NCBI RefSeq assembly: GCF_050337105.1
Contig: NZ_JAKJSQ010000007.1
Location: 1-64,000 of the forward strand
Reading direction: 5' to 3'
DNA length: 64,000 bases
DNA from: Aliivibrio_A kagoshimensis
Lineage (GTDB): Bacteria; Pseudomonadota; Gammaproteobacteria; Enterobacterales; Vibrionaceae
The notes beneath the pieces are model-generated. The model was not told the origin of the DNA. It searched no databases and worked only from the letters and a program-made list of their open reading frames with translations. Shown piece by piece: positions 56,412 through 64,000 of the stretch; the stretch's first letter is position 1; each line of letters opens with the position of its first letter. The translations under genes were made by a program, and so were the position numbers.

Positions 56412-58196
56412 TTAAGGGATCAATTGGTTGCTCTGTAAATGCTTAATAAAGGGAGCTGATTTCATAAATCCTGTTAATCGAGCATTCGATAACTGGTTAC
56501 CCTGCTTATCCCAGAAATCGATGGTTGGTAGACCTAAAACATTCATGCTTTTCAGCAGTTGTATGTCATCCATGCTGTTTTTGGTAACGTCAATTTGTAA
56601 CAGAACAAAACCGGTAAGAAGGGGTTCAACATCTTGGTGATGGAAGGTGTATTTTTCAAATTCTTTACAGGCCACGCACCAGTCAGCATAAAAATCGAGC
56701 ATCACTGGTTTACCGGCCATTTTGGCTGTCGCCAGTTCTCGGTTTAACTCTTCCATGTTACTGATACGTTGAAAGCTCACCGCTGTATTTTTCGTGGAGA
56801 TCTCTCCACTGCTAGTGAAATAATCTATCGCAGGAATCGAAGAGGCAACAATACCAAGAATGGCAATAATACCAATAAGACTGCTTCTCCAGCCTGGTTT
56901 CATGGCAGTTTTGATGTGATACAACCAACCAAATGCCGCTAATCCTAGGAGCATCCAAAGATAAGGGGTGAGTGAATGTGGCAAGATACGCTCTAGTAAA
57001 AAGACTGGGACGGCGAGCAGAATAAAGCCAAATAGGGTTTTGACATGAGTCATCCAGTTGCCGGCTTTTGGTAGCAGTTTATTACCAAACATAGCCGCTA
57101 AAATAAGTGGGATCCCCATACCAATAGCCAGTGCGTATAGCGCGACGGCTCCAGTTAGCAGATCGCCACTTTGCGCTACATAAATCAGAGCGCCAGAGAG
57201 CGGTGCAGTGGTACAAGGGGAGCAAACTAATCCTGAAATCGCCCCCATCGTAAAGACACCAGCTAGGCTACCCCCTTGTTGCTTATTGCTTAAGTTACTT
57301 AACCAAGTTTGCATAGAACTTGGCAACGATAGGGTGAATAGCCCAAACATCGAGAGAGCTAAAGCGACAAACATAACGCTCAAAGCAATTAATACATAGG
57401 GGTGTTGCAAGGCTGCTTGAAACTGCATACCTGCAGAGGCGACGACTAAACCCAATAAGGTGTAGGTGAGCGCCATGCCTTGTACATACACAAAGGAGAG
57501 CTTAAACGCTTTACCGTGGCTGAGTTTTCCTCCTCCCAATACAATGCCGGTTAAAATGGGATACATAGGCAGTACACAAGGAGTAAAGGCTAAACCGATG
57601 CCTAAGCCGAAAAAGAGCAGCGGTGTCCACCAGTTATCGCTTAGGTTCTCAGCAAGATCTTGCTGCTCAGTAAGCGGCGCATTTTGAATGGTCGAACTAT
57701 TTGGACTGTTACTCTGAGTGCTATTACTGGCACTGTCGATCATCGACAGTGGGATCTTTCTCACCTCGGGTGGGTAACAAAATCCTGCTTTTGCACAGCC
57801 TTGATAACGAACCGTTAGTTCCCCCCCTTTTTGTACTGAATTTAACGGTACTTTGATTTGCAAAGGGGTGGTGTAAATATTGACATCACCGAAGAATTCA
57901 TCGTTATGTGGCGTGCCTTCATCCATGATCAAATCACCAATCTCAGCATGATTGGCGGTCACTGAAATTCTCTGCTGATAGAGGTAGTAGTCGGGTTTCA
58001 CTTGCCAATCTAAAACGACGTGATCACGGTTTTGAATAAAGTTAAAAGGGAATGCTTGATCAACCGTAACAAATGTTGAAGCGCTGTTATCACTTAGACT
58101 AGAGAGGTTTAGCTCAGCATTAGCCGTGTTGAACATACCTAGCATAAACAAGATAACAGTGGAAAAGAGAGTTTTCATGAAAAAAGAGTGAGTCAT
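56412..58196 (-). CDS. dsbD: Thiol:disulfide interchange protein DsbD
   Basis: 594 aa (E. coli 565). Signal peptide (cut near NTANA), periplasmic alpha domain with the cysteine pair in GCAKAGFCYPPE (about 134-140), a low-complexity S/N/T-rich linker (about 155-180), the 8-TM beta domain with its two cysteines in FTPCVLPM and VCSPCTTAPL, and a C-terminal thioredoxin-like gamma domain with WCVACK (about 505). Moves electrons from thioredoxin to periplasmic DsbC/DsbG and to cytochrome c maturation. The second in-frame ATG (residue 7) is also possible. Confidence 0.96.
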   Translation of the reverse strand: MTHSFFMKTLFSTVILFMLGMFNTANAELNLSSLSDNSASTFVTVDQAFPFNFIQNRDHVVLDWQVKPDYYLYQQRISVTANHAEIGDLIMDEGTPHNDEFFGDVNIYTTPLQIKVPLNSVQKGGELTVRYQGCAKAGFCYPPEVRKIPLSMIDSASNSTQSNSPNSSTIQNAPLTEQQDLAENLSDNWWTPLLFFGLGIGLAFTPCVLPMYPILTGIVLGGGKLSHGKAFKLSFVYVQGMALTYTLLGLVVASAGMQFQAALQHPYVLIALSVMFVALALSMFGLFTLSLPSSMQTWLSNLSNKQQGGSLAGVFTMGAISGLVCSPCTTAPLSGALIYVAQSGDLLTGAVALYALAIGMGIPLILAAMFGNKLLPKAGNWMTHVKTLFGFILLAVPVFLLERILPHSLTPYLWMLLGLAAFGWLYHIKTAMKPGWRSSLIGIIAILGIVASSIPAIDYFTSSGEISTKNTAVSFQRISNMEELNRELATAKMAGKPVMLDFYADWCVACKEFEKYTFHHQDVEPLLTGFVLLQIDVTKNSMDDIQLLKSMNVLGLPTIDFWDKQGNQLSNARLTGFMKSAPFIKHLQSNQLIP

Positions 58197-58320
58197 TATA
58201 TCTTCTTAAATAGCAATCGAGTCACTATAGACCTTAATAGAGGGCGGTTAGTTTCAATCTTATTGTGTGAGAAGTATATCATGCATCAAAAATGTGACTA
58301 GAGTGGTGTGATGAAAGAGA

Positions 58321-58352
58321 GAGTAAAATGGCAGTCTACTCCACTGCCATTT
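58321..58352 (-). terminator. Terminator of dcuA
   Basis: AAATGGCAGT-7 nt-ACTGCCATTT, 10-bp stem, ending in TTTTAC on the minus strand, 20 bp after dcuA. Confidence 0.8.
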
Positions 58353-58372
58353 ATTATTGTGCAGATTGACGA

Positions 58373-59674
58373 TTACAAAATTATGCCACCCAATACAAAA
58401 CCGAGAGTGACTGAGGTCGAAATGGTTACTACACCGGGAATGAAAAATGGATGGTTAAATACTAAACTACCAATTCGAGTCGATCCTGTGTCATCCATTT
58501 CCACAGCAGCCAACAGTGTCGGGTAAGTAGGAAGAACAAACAGAGCGCTTACCGCGGCAAATGACGCTACCGCCGTAAGCGGGGCAACACCGATAGCAAG
58601 AGCGGCTGGCATGAGCGCAGTTGTTGTCGCCCCTTGTGAGTAAAGCAACATCGAGGCAAAGAATAATACGACGGCTAACATCCATGGGTATTGCTCAAGA
58701 ATATTGGCAGAGAACTCTTTAATATCACTAATATGCGCAGAGACAAAGGTATCTCCTAACCACGCAACACCCAGTACACAAACACAGGCACTCATGCCTG
58801 ATTTAAACGTGGCTGCATTGGCAATTTTTGCCGCATCAATATGGGTAAAGGTGACAATTGCAGCAGCGGCGGTGAGCATGAGGGCCATGATAGCCTCATT
58901 GCGTCCAATAGTCGGGTGTTCAATCAAACCAACGCTGCTGCTGATCATCGTCGCGTAGGTCACAACTGCAATAATGGCGAGTCCAAAAATATAAACAGAG
59001 GTTTTTGCTGCTGATGAGATGTCACGTTTGGCAGCCCCTTTCATTTTGATCAGCCCTTTTTCAAGGCGTTCTTGATAGACAGGATCATTGGTCAATTCGC
59101 AACCTAAGAAGTTGGCAACAAACGCACCTACCATACAAGCGATGAAGGTCGAAGGAATGCATACCGCCAATAGGGTTAAGTAATCAACACCAAGTGGTTC
59201 TAAAATCCCGGAAAAGAAAACAACGGCTGCAGAAATTGGAGAGGCAGTAATAGCAATCTGAGAGGCAACAACAGCAATTGAAAGTGGACGGGAAGGGCGA
59301 ATACCTTGTTCTTTTGCGACTTCGGCAATAACAGGCAGTGTGGAGAAAGCAGTGTGACCGGTTCCTGCGAGTAACGTCATCACATAGGTAACAATAGGAG
59401 CATAAAAGGTAATATGTTTCGGATTTTTCCGTAAGAAACGCTCTGCTAGGTCGACCAACCAGTCCATACCACCCGCTACTTGCATTGCCGCAATGGCGGT
59501 AATAACAGACATAATGATCAAGATAACATCAATAGGAATAGAGCCAGCATCAAGCCCTAACACCATGGTTAGAACGAGAACACCTGCCCCGCCAGCGAAA
59601 CCGATACCGATTCCGCCTATTCGTGCGCCCAAATAAATGAACAGCAGTACAATAAGAAGCTGTACAGCAATCAT
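58373..59674 (-). CDS. dcuA: Anaerobic C4-dicarboxylate transporter DcuA
   Basis: 433 aa, the exact E. coli length, about 10-12 membrane segments. LGARIGGIGIGFAGGAGVLVL, MQVAGGMDWLVDLAERFLRKNP, IAITASPISAAVVFFS, FKSGMSACVCVLGVAWLGDTFV and FVLPTYPTLLAAVEMDDTGSTRIG match DcuA throughout. Exchanges aspartate, fumarate and succinate. It follows aspA as in E. coli, with 130 bp and a terminator-like hairpin between, so some transcripts may cover both. Confidence 0.97.
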   Translation of the reverse strand: MIAVQLLIVLLFIYLGARIGGIGIGFAGGAGVLVLTMVLGLDAGSIPIDVILIIMSVITAIAAMQVAGGMDWLVDLAERFLRKNPKHITFYAPIVTYVMTLLAGTGHTAFSTLPVIAEVAKEQGIRPSRPLSIAVVASQIAITASPISAAVVFFSGILEPLGVDYLTLLAVCIPSTFIACMVGAFVANFLGCELTNDPVYQERLEKGLIKMKGAAKRDISSAAKTSVYIFGLAIIAVVTYATMISSSVGLIEHPTIGRNEAIMALMLTAAAAIVTFTHIDAAKIANAATFKSGMSACVCVLGVAWLGDTFVSAHISDIKEFSANILEQYPWMLAVVLFFASMLLYSQGATTTALMPAALAIGVAPLTAVASFAAVSALFVLPTYPTLLAAVEMDDTGSTRIGSLVFNHPFFIPGVVTISTSVTLGFVLGGIIL

Positions 59675-59753
59675 ATGTGATTCTCCAATGTAGTTAAGGG
59701 ATTATAGTTAAGGGGATGTGTTGTATGTGGTTGTAATAAGAAGTGACGGCACG

Positions 59754-59789
59754 TAAAAACACAATGGGCTCTAGAGCAAGAGCCCATTG
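59754..59789 (-). terminator. Terminator-like hairpin between aspA and dcuA
   Basis: CAATGGGCTCT-loop-AGAGCCCATTG, then TGTTTTTA on the minus strand. It would partly separate aspA from dcuA expression. Confidence 0.78.
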
Positions 59790-59804
59790 ATACGATATCT
59801 CTTA

Positions 59805-61259
59805 TTAGATTGTGGTGATTTTGTATTCTGGGTGCATGAGGTTTTCGACTGAGAAGATCTCATCAAGCTGCTCTTCAGACAACAAGCCGCGCTCAAGCAC
59901 AACATCACGTACGCTCTTACCTGTTTCGGCACAAATCTTACCAACAATGTCACCTTCATGGTGGCCAATGAATGGGTTTAGATAGGTCACAATACCAATA
60001 GAGTTTAATACGTGCGCTTCACACACTTCTTTATTTACCGTAATGCCATCAATGCACTTATCACGCAAGTTAACGCAGGCATTTTTTAAAATATCGATAG
60101 ACTCAAACAGAGCTTGGCCAATAACAGGTTCCATCACATTTAACTGTAACTGTCCCGCTTCTGACGCAAAAGTAATGGTGGTGTCGTTACCAATCACTTT
60201 AAAGCAGACCTGGTTTACCACTTCAGGGATTACCGGGTTTACTTTTGCCGGCATGATGGATGAACCCGCTTGCAGTTCAGGAAGGTTTAACTCATTTAAA
60301 CCAGCACGTGGGCCAGAAGAGAGTAGACGTAAATCATTACAGATTTTCGACATCTTAACTGCTGTACGCTTTAGTGAACCATGGATCATCACATAAGCAC
60401 CACAATCAGAGGTTGCTTCGATGAGATTCTCCGCGGCAACTACATCAACACCAGTGATCTCTTTAAGGTACTTCACAGCCAGTGCTTGGTAACCTTTTGC
60501 TGCATTTAAGCCTGTACCGATAGCCGTAGCACCTATATTTACTTCAAGAATCAATTTTGCCGTGTAGTTTAAGTTTTTGACCTCTTCATTAAGCAGTTCA
60601 CCCCACGCTTGGAACTCTTGGCCAACCGTCATGGGTACTGCGTCTTGTAGCTGGGTACGGCCCATTTTTAATACATCATCAAACTCTTGGGCTTTAAGGT
60701 CGAATGCCCCTTTTAGGTACTCAATAGCCTCAATCAGTTTTTGAATGCTGTTATAAACGGCAATACGGAATCCTGTTGGGTAGGCACAGTTAGTTGACTG
60801 GCTCTTATTGACATGATCATTTGGGTTGATGACCGCATAGTCACCTTTCTCTTTACCCATTAACTCTAGAGCAACGTTCGCTACGACTTCGTTAGCATTC
60901 ATGTTGACTGAGGTACCAGCACCACCTTGAAAAACATCCGATGGGAACTGATCCATACACTTACCTGTTTCTAGGATCAATTCACACGCTTTGATGATGT
61001 ATTCACCAACCTCTTTAGGGATTGCCCCTAACTCGGTGTTCGCCATTGCAGCTGCTTTTTTAGTCATGATCATGCCACGAACAAATTCAGGCACATCTGA
61101 GATAGTTACGTTAGAAATATTGAAGTTTTCGATAGCACGAAGAGTGTGGATACCATAATAAGCGTCAGCGGGTACATGGCGTAGACCTAATAGGTCCTCT
61201 TCAATACGAGTAGACAGATTATGGATTTGTTCGAAGTTAGTATCAATTGTTTGAGACAT
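59805..61259 (-). CDS. aspA: Aspartate ammonia-lyase
   Basis: 484 aa (E. coli 478). Converts aspartate to fumarate and ammonia. The aspartase/fumarase signature GSSIMPAKVNPVIPE with the catalytic-loop serine is intact (about residues 327-341). So are EDLLGLRHVPADAYYGIHTLRA, MGRTQLQDAVP and GTGLNAAKGY. One oddity: the substrate-binding STND motif reads SQSTNCAYP (about residue 158), with Cys where E. coli AspA has Asp. Supplies fumarate for anaerobic respiration together with dcuA. Confidence 0.96.
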   Translation of the reverse strand: MSQTIDTNFEQIHNLSTRIEEDLLGLRHVPADAYYGIHTLRAIENFNISNVTISDVPEFVRGMIMTKKAAAMANTELGAIPKEVGEYIIKACELILETGKCMDQFPSDVFQGGAGTSVNMNANEVVANVALELMGKEKGDYAVINPNDHVNKSQSTNCAYPTGFRIAVYNSIQKLIEAIEYLKGAFDLKAQEFDDVLKMGRTQLQDAVPMTVGQEFQAWGELLNEEVKNLNYTAKLILEVNIGATAIGTGLNAAKGYQALAVKYLKEITGVDVVAAENLIEATSDCGAYVMIHGSLKRTAVKMSKICNDLRLLSSGPRAGLNELNLPELQAGSSIMPAKVNPVIPEVVNQVCFKVIGNDTTITFASEAGQLQLNVMEPVIGQALFESIDILKNACVNLRDKCIDGITVNKEVCEAHVLNSIGIVTYLNPFIGHHEGDIVGKICAETGKSVRDVVLERGLLSEEQLDEIFSVENLMHPEYKITTI

Positions 61260-61636
61260 AAATAAGCCTTAAGTTACTCTATTAATTCAAAAAATAAGTG
61301 CCATTCTGGATATAGACTCCATTCTTCAGAATCAACTTTTAGATCGTACCTGACCCAATTGATGTGGGCATCATACTATCCTTTTCGGTTAAAAATGATA
61401 GCTGGATCACCATTCCATGCGATAGTGTATCAATTGCACCACGAAGTGATCTAGATCACATTTCATTCTGAGGGAATGTTTCTAAATATATGTAATCCAT
61501 AAAGATAGTATATGTTTTCAGAACTGAGTATTTTTATTTCATTCCGTGTAAATTGTGCGGTAGTGTAAAGAATTGTGATGCGTCTATACGTCATGCTGAC
61601 ATAACTGCTAAACTGGACACTTAACGAAAAAGTGAG
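61260..61636. other. Divergent regulatory region aspA / fxsA
   Basis: 377 bp between divergent starts. Contains one good CRP palindrome (61441-61462) about 190 bp from either start. No convincing FNR site or -35/-10 pair was identified by eye. Confidence 0.5.
61441..61462. promoter_or_regulatory. CRP-binding site
   Basis: AGTGA-TCTAGA-TCACA (61445-61460) matches TGTGA-N6-TCACA with one mismatch and extended symmetry. It lies upstream of aspA, which is CRP-activated in E. coli. FNR shares a related half-site, but the spacing here is the CRP type. Confidence 0.78.
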
Positions 61637-62161
61637 GTGAATGTGTTTCCTGTTTTATTACTTCTGTTCATTATTGTTCCTATGATCGAAATTGGCCTAT
61701 TTGTGCAAGTTGGCGGGTTTTTAGGGATGTGGCCAACCATATTTTTAGTATTGGTAACAGCCATTGCTGGTGCTTCATTAGTGCGAAGTCAAGGGTTACA
61801 AACATTGATGTCAGTACAATCTAAGATGCAACGAGGTGAATTGCCTGCACAACAAATTGTAGAAGGCATTATGTTGGCTGTGGCAGGGGTATTATTGCTC
61901 ACTCCCGGTTTTATGACGGATGCATTGGGCATGCTGGTATTGCTCCCTATGCCAAGAGCTGCATTGGCAAAGCTGTTGATGAGTCGGGTAAAATTGAATG
62001 CAGTGGGAGGAAACTCCTTCAGCGCTGGATTTGGTCATCAAAGTGATTTCACGCCAGGTGCAAACCCATTTGAGCATGATAAGCATGAACATAGAGGCAA
62101 TACATTTGAAGGGGAATATGACTCAGATCCGGATAATGATGATCAGAAAAAGCTGAAATAA
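61637..62161 (+). CDS. fxsA: FxsA family membrane protein
   Basis: 174 aa (E. coli 158). Two or three N-terminal membrane segments (about 3-25, 27-48, 75-100), with IEIGLFVQVGGFLGMWPTIFLVLVTAIAGASLVRSQG-type sequence and LLTPGFMTDALGMLVLLP, then a hydrophilic acidic, histidine-rich C-terminus (PFEHDKHEHRG, DSDPDNDD). Cytoplasmic-membrane protein linked to suppression of F-plasmid exclusion of phage T7. The start is a GTG; a second GTG 6 bp further is equally possible. Divergent from aspA, as in E. coli. Confidence 0.87.
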   Translation: MNVFPVLLLLFIIVPMIEIGLFVQVGGFLGMWPTIFLVLVTAIAGASLVRSQGLQTLMSVQSKMQRGELPAQQIVEGIMLAVAGVLLLTPGFMTDALGMLVLLPMPRAALAKLLMSRVKLNAVGGNSFSAGFGHQSDFTPGANPFEHDKHEHRGNTFEGEYDSDPDNDDQKKLK

Positions 62162-62202
62162 TGAACTCGAGTCATGAATACAGTGATAGATACATGACGA
62201 AT

Positions 62203-62229
62203 AGACAGACTGAGGTCTGTCTTTTTTTT
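62203..62229 (+). terminator. Terminator of fxsA
   Basis: AGACAGAC-tga-GTCTGTCT followed by eight T, 41 bp after fxsA. Confidence 0.9.
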
Positions 62230-62353
62230 GCTTGTTATTTGAGAAAATAAAAATCAGACACTCTCCTTGCATTTTGACTAATGAGGCAGCTTAAGCGTCA
62301 TCTTTGAACTACGCTCAATGCGGTAATTAAATGAAAAGGGTGAGGGTAAAATT

Positions 62354-62734
62354 ATGCAAGGAAATCCGATTGGTTGGTTTGAAATTTATGTGGACGATAT
62401 AGAGCGGGCGAAAACATTTTATCAAGCACTACTGGCTGTCACTTTAGAGAAGTTAGAGAGCCCAGCAAAAGTGCAAATAGAGATGTGGGCTTTTCCTGGC
62501 AATATGGAGAGCTATGGCGCGACAGGTGCGTTAGTTAAAATGGACAATGTAAAAGCGGGTGGCAATAGTACGCTTGTCTATTTTTCGTGCGATGATTGTG
62601 CCGTTGAAGAGTCCAGGTCAGCAAAAAATGGTGGAACCGTACAAGTCCCCAAAATGCCGATCGGAGAACATGGTTTTATTAGCGTAGTGGAAGATACGGA
62701 AGGCAATATGATCGGTTTACACTCCATGAAGTGA
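62354..62734 (+). CDS. VOC-family (glyoxalase-like) protein
   Basis: 126 aa, a single vicinal-oxygen-chelate fold unit: PIGWFEIYVDDIERAKTFYQALL at the N-terminus and FISVVEDTEGNMIGLHS at the C-terminus, where the metal-ligand glutamate position is occupied by residues of the DTEGN turn. Similar to small PhnB/YdeR-like VOC proteins of unknown substrate. The upstream sequence AAGGGTGAGGG includes a weak SD. Monocistronic by flanking terminators. Confidence 0.82.
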   Translation: MQGNPIGWFEIYVDDIERAKTFYQALLAVTLEKLESPAKVQIEMWAFPGNMESYGATGALVKMDNVKAGGNSTLVYFSCDDCAVEESRSAKNGGTVQVPKMPIGEHGFISVVEDTEGNMIGLHSMK

Positions 62735-62760
62735 TCACACCATAGATTTTGCGTTTTCAG

Positions 62761-62790
62761 CAGGTGTCAATGAACTGACACCTGTTTTTA
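62761..62790 (+). terminator. Terminator after the VOC gene
   Basis: CAGGTGTCA-atgaac-TGACACCTG followed by TTTTTA, between convergent genes. Confidence 0.87.
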
Positions 62791-62795
62791 CTTTT

Positions 62796-64000
62796 TTAGT
62801 CACGTAATAAATTAGGGTTTCTAAAACGTAAAAGGTAGACAAAAGCAGCCACGCCACACAGTGTATTTCCAACGGCTATGCCCGCAAAGAGCCCTTCTGA
62901 TGCATAAAAATATCGACCTAGCCATGCGCACGGTAGTAAGAAAACAAAGAGCCTCATGAAACTCCATTGAAACGCTTTTATCGGCATGTGTAGCGCATTC
63001 AAACTGCTGATTAAGATCATAACGATCGCTTGGAAGCAGTAACTCAGAGGCACAATCAGAAGATAGTTCCAAAGGGCATCTCTAACGGAGGGCTCTTGGC
63101 TAAAAAGGTGTGAAATAGGAATACTCAAAGGAACCATCATGATGAACAACATGAATTGTAAAAAGAGTGAGAACTTCACGGTGACAGAGATCGCCTCTAT
63201 CACTCGCCCACGATGTTCAGCGCCCATATTTTGTGCAATGATCGGTGATAATGCAGAAGTGATGGCCATCACCACAATCAACATCAGAGATTCCACTCGT
63301 TGTGCTGCACCATAGGCAGCAACGGCTGCTGTCCCTTGGCTAGCTAACATGATCATTAAGATTGCCCCAGACAGAGGATTTAAGGCGTTAGCAAAAGCGG
63401 CAGGGGTACCAATGCGTAATATCTGCCACCAATCCGTAAATAACGAAGAAAGGCGAGGTAATGAGAGCATTTTTTCACGTTTGATGAGTACCCAAAGTGA
63501 TCCCACTAAAGCACCACCCCAACTGATGCCACTAGCAATCGCAGCGCCTTGAACACCCAGTTCAGGAAAAGGGCCGTAACCGAAAATAAGCAGAGGATCA
63601 AGAACACCATTAATAAACCCAGCGAGCATCATAATCTTAGCGGGAGATTTGGTATCACCGGTAGCACGTATCGCACTATTTCCTGACATTGGAATAACCA
63701 GCAGCGGTACGGTTAGATACCAGATCGACATATATTGATCGATGAGTGGGATCAGATCGCTGGTGGCACCAAGTGCTAAAAATAGAGGCTCAATACTAAA
63801 AAAACCTATGGTGGAGGCGAGTACGACCAAGAGTACGGCTAACAGTAATCCGTGAGTGGTAAATTGAGCCGCAGATTTTGCGTAACCTTGGCCAAGCAGC
63901 CGAGCAATGCAGGTGGATAACCCAACGCCAATCCCCATGGTGATGCAGTTGACAGCAAAGGTCACCGGAAACGTAAAACTGACTGCAGCAAGTGCCTCGG
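62796..64000 (-). CDS. MATE-family efflux transporter (5' end outside window)
   Basis: About 401 aa present; the frame stays open through the window edge (EALAAVSFTFPVTFAVNCITMGIG), so the N-terminus is missing. A GTG at 63965 is internal, not the start. Multiple membrane segments with MATE features: GVGLSTCIARLLGQG, NSAIRATGDTKSPAKIMM, GVLDPLLIFGYGPFPELGVQGAAIAS, ISALSPIIAQNMGAEHRGR-like second-half repeat. Sodium- or proton-coupled drug efflux by family; substrate unknown. Confidence 0.9.
   Translation of the reverse strand, partial: EALAAVSFTFPVTFAVNCITMGIGVGLSTCIARLLGQGYAKSAAQFTTHGLLLAVLLVVLASTIGFFSIEPLFLALGATSDLIPLIDQYMSIWYLTVPLLVIPMSGNSAIRATGDTKSPAKIMMLAGFINGVLDPLLIFGYGPFPELGVQGAAIASGISWGGALVGSLWVLIKREKMLSLPRLSSLFTDWWQILRIGTPAAFANALNPLSGAILMIMLASQGTAAVAAYGAAQRVESLMLIVVMAITSALSPIIAQNMGAEHRGRVIEAISVTVKFSLFLQFMLFIMMVPLSIPISHLFSQEPSVRDALWNYLLIVPLSYCFQAIVMILISSLNALHMPIKAFQWSFMRLFVFLLPCAWLGRYFYASEGLFAGIAVGNTLCGVAAFVYLLRFRNPNLLRD

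Noticed and set aside
63349..63965. GTG at 63965 as the MATE start
   Set aside because: The frame stays open to the window end with conserved MATE sequence (LAAVSFTFPVTF), so the true start lies outside.

Overview
The window is chromosomal DNA from a gamma-proteobacterium, almost certainly a member of the Vibrionaceae (Vibrio, Aliivibrio, Photobacterium or a close relative). The evidence is the order rrn - murB-birA-coaA - tRNAs - tuf - secE-nusG-rplKAJL-rpoBC - rsd/nudC/hemE - yjaG-hupA-yjaH - purHD, together with a Vibrio-style acetate-switch cluster and protein sequences close to, but distinct from, the enterobacterial ones. I cannot name the species. Ambiguous bases cluster in the rrn end and in tuf. 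That is what collapsed or recombining paralogous copies would give in an assembly.

Layout. 1-870: end of an rRNA operon (5S, tRNA-Asp), followed by a tandem array of three broken tRNA-Asp-like elements; the first two of these, like the genuine tRNA, are each followed by an intrinsic terminator. 866-6200: a secreted collar-domain protein, pssA, a GNAT acetyltransferase, murB-birA and coaA. 6350-20160: tRNA-Thr/Tyr/Gly, tufB, secE-nusG, rplKA, rplJL-rpoBC, with recognisable promoters, the L10 leader, the rplL-rpoB attenuator and RNase III stem, and an unexpected terminator-like hairpin between rpoB and rpoC. 20228-31870: housekeeping genes (rsd, nudC, hemE, a 2-hydroxyacid dehydrogenase, yjaG, hupA, yjaH, purHD with a PurR box, a ZntR-like regulator, dusB-fis, prmA). 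31991-34271: aroQ-accB-accC.

34690-47107 is an acetate-utilisation region: acs, a DnaQ-like exonuclease paired with a cNMP/CBS/nucleotidyltransferase protein, an HcaT-like MFS carrier, the hybrid kinase CrbS with its built-in transporter-like domain, an ActP-like symporter with its small DUF4212 partner, and the LuxR-type regulator CrbR. 47269-56303 is the most distinctive locus. An ABC transporter of the AfuABC/FbpABC type is read from a good sigma-54 promoter. Directly upstream lies a three-gene sensor operon resembling Salmonella PgtC-PgtB-PgtA. The sensor operon carries its own periplasmic binding protein, a clear paralogue of the transporter's binding protein. I infer a phosphorylated-metabolite sensing and uptake system, not iron uptake.

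56412-64000: dsbD, then aspA-dcuA (aspartate to fumarate, with C4-dicarboxylate exchange) with a CRP site upstream, fxsA, a VOC-family protein, and a MATE transporter that runs off the window end. No insertion sequences, prophage or CRISPR arrays were seen. The window is mostly core genome; the accessory-looking parts are the tRNA-like array with the collar gene, and the Afu/Pgt locus.
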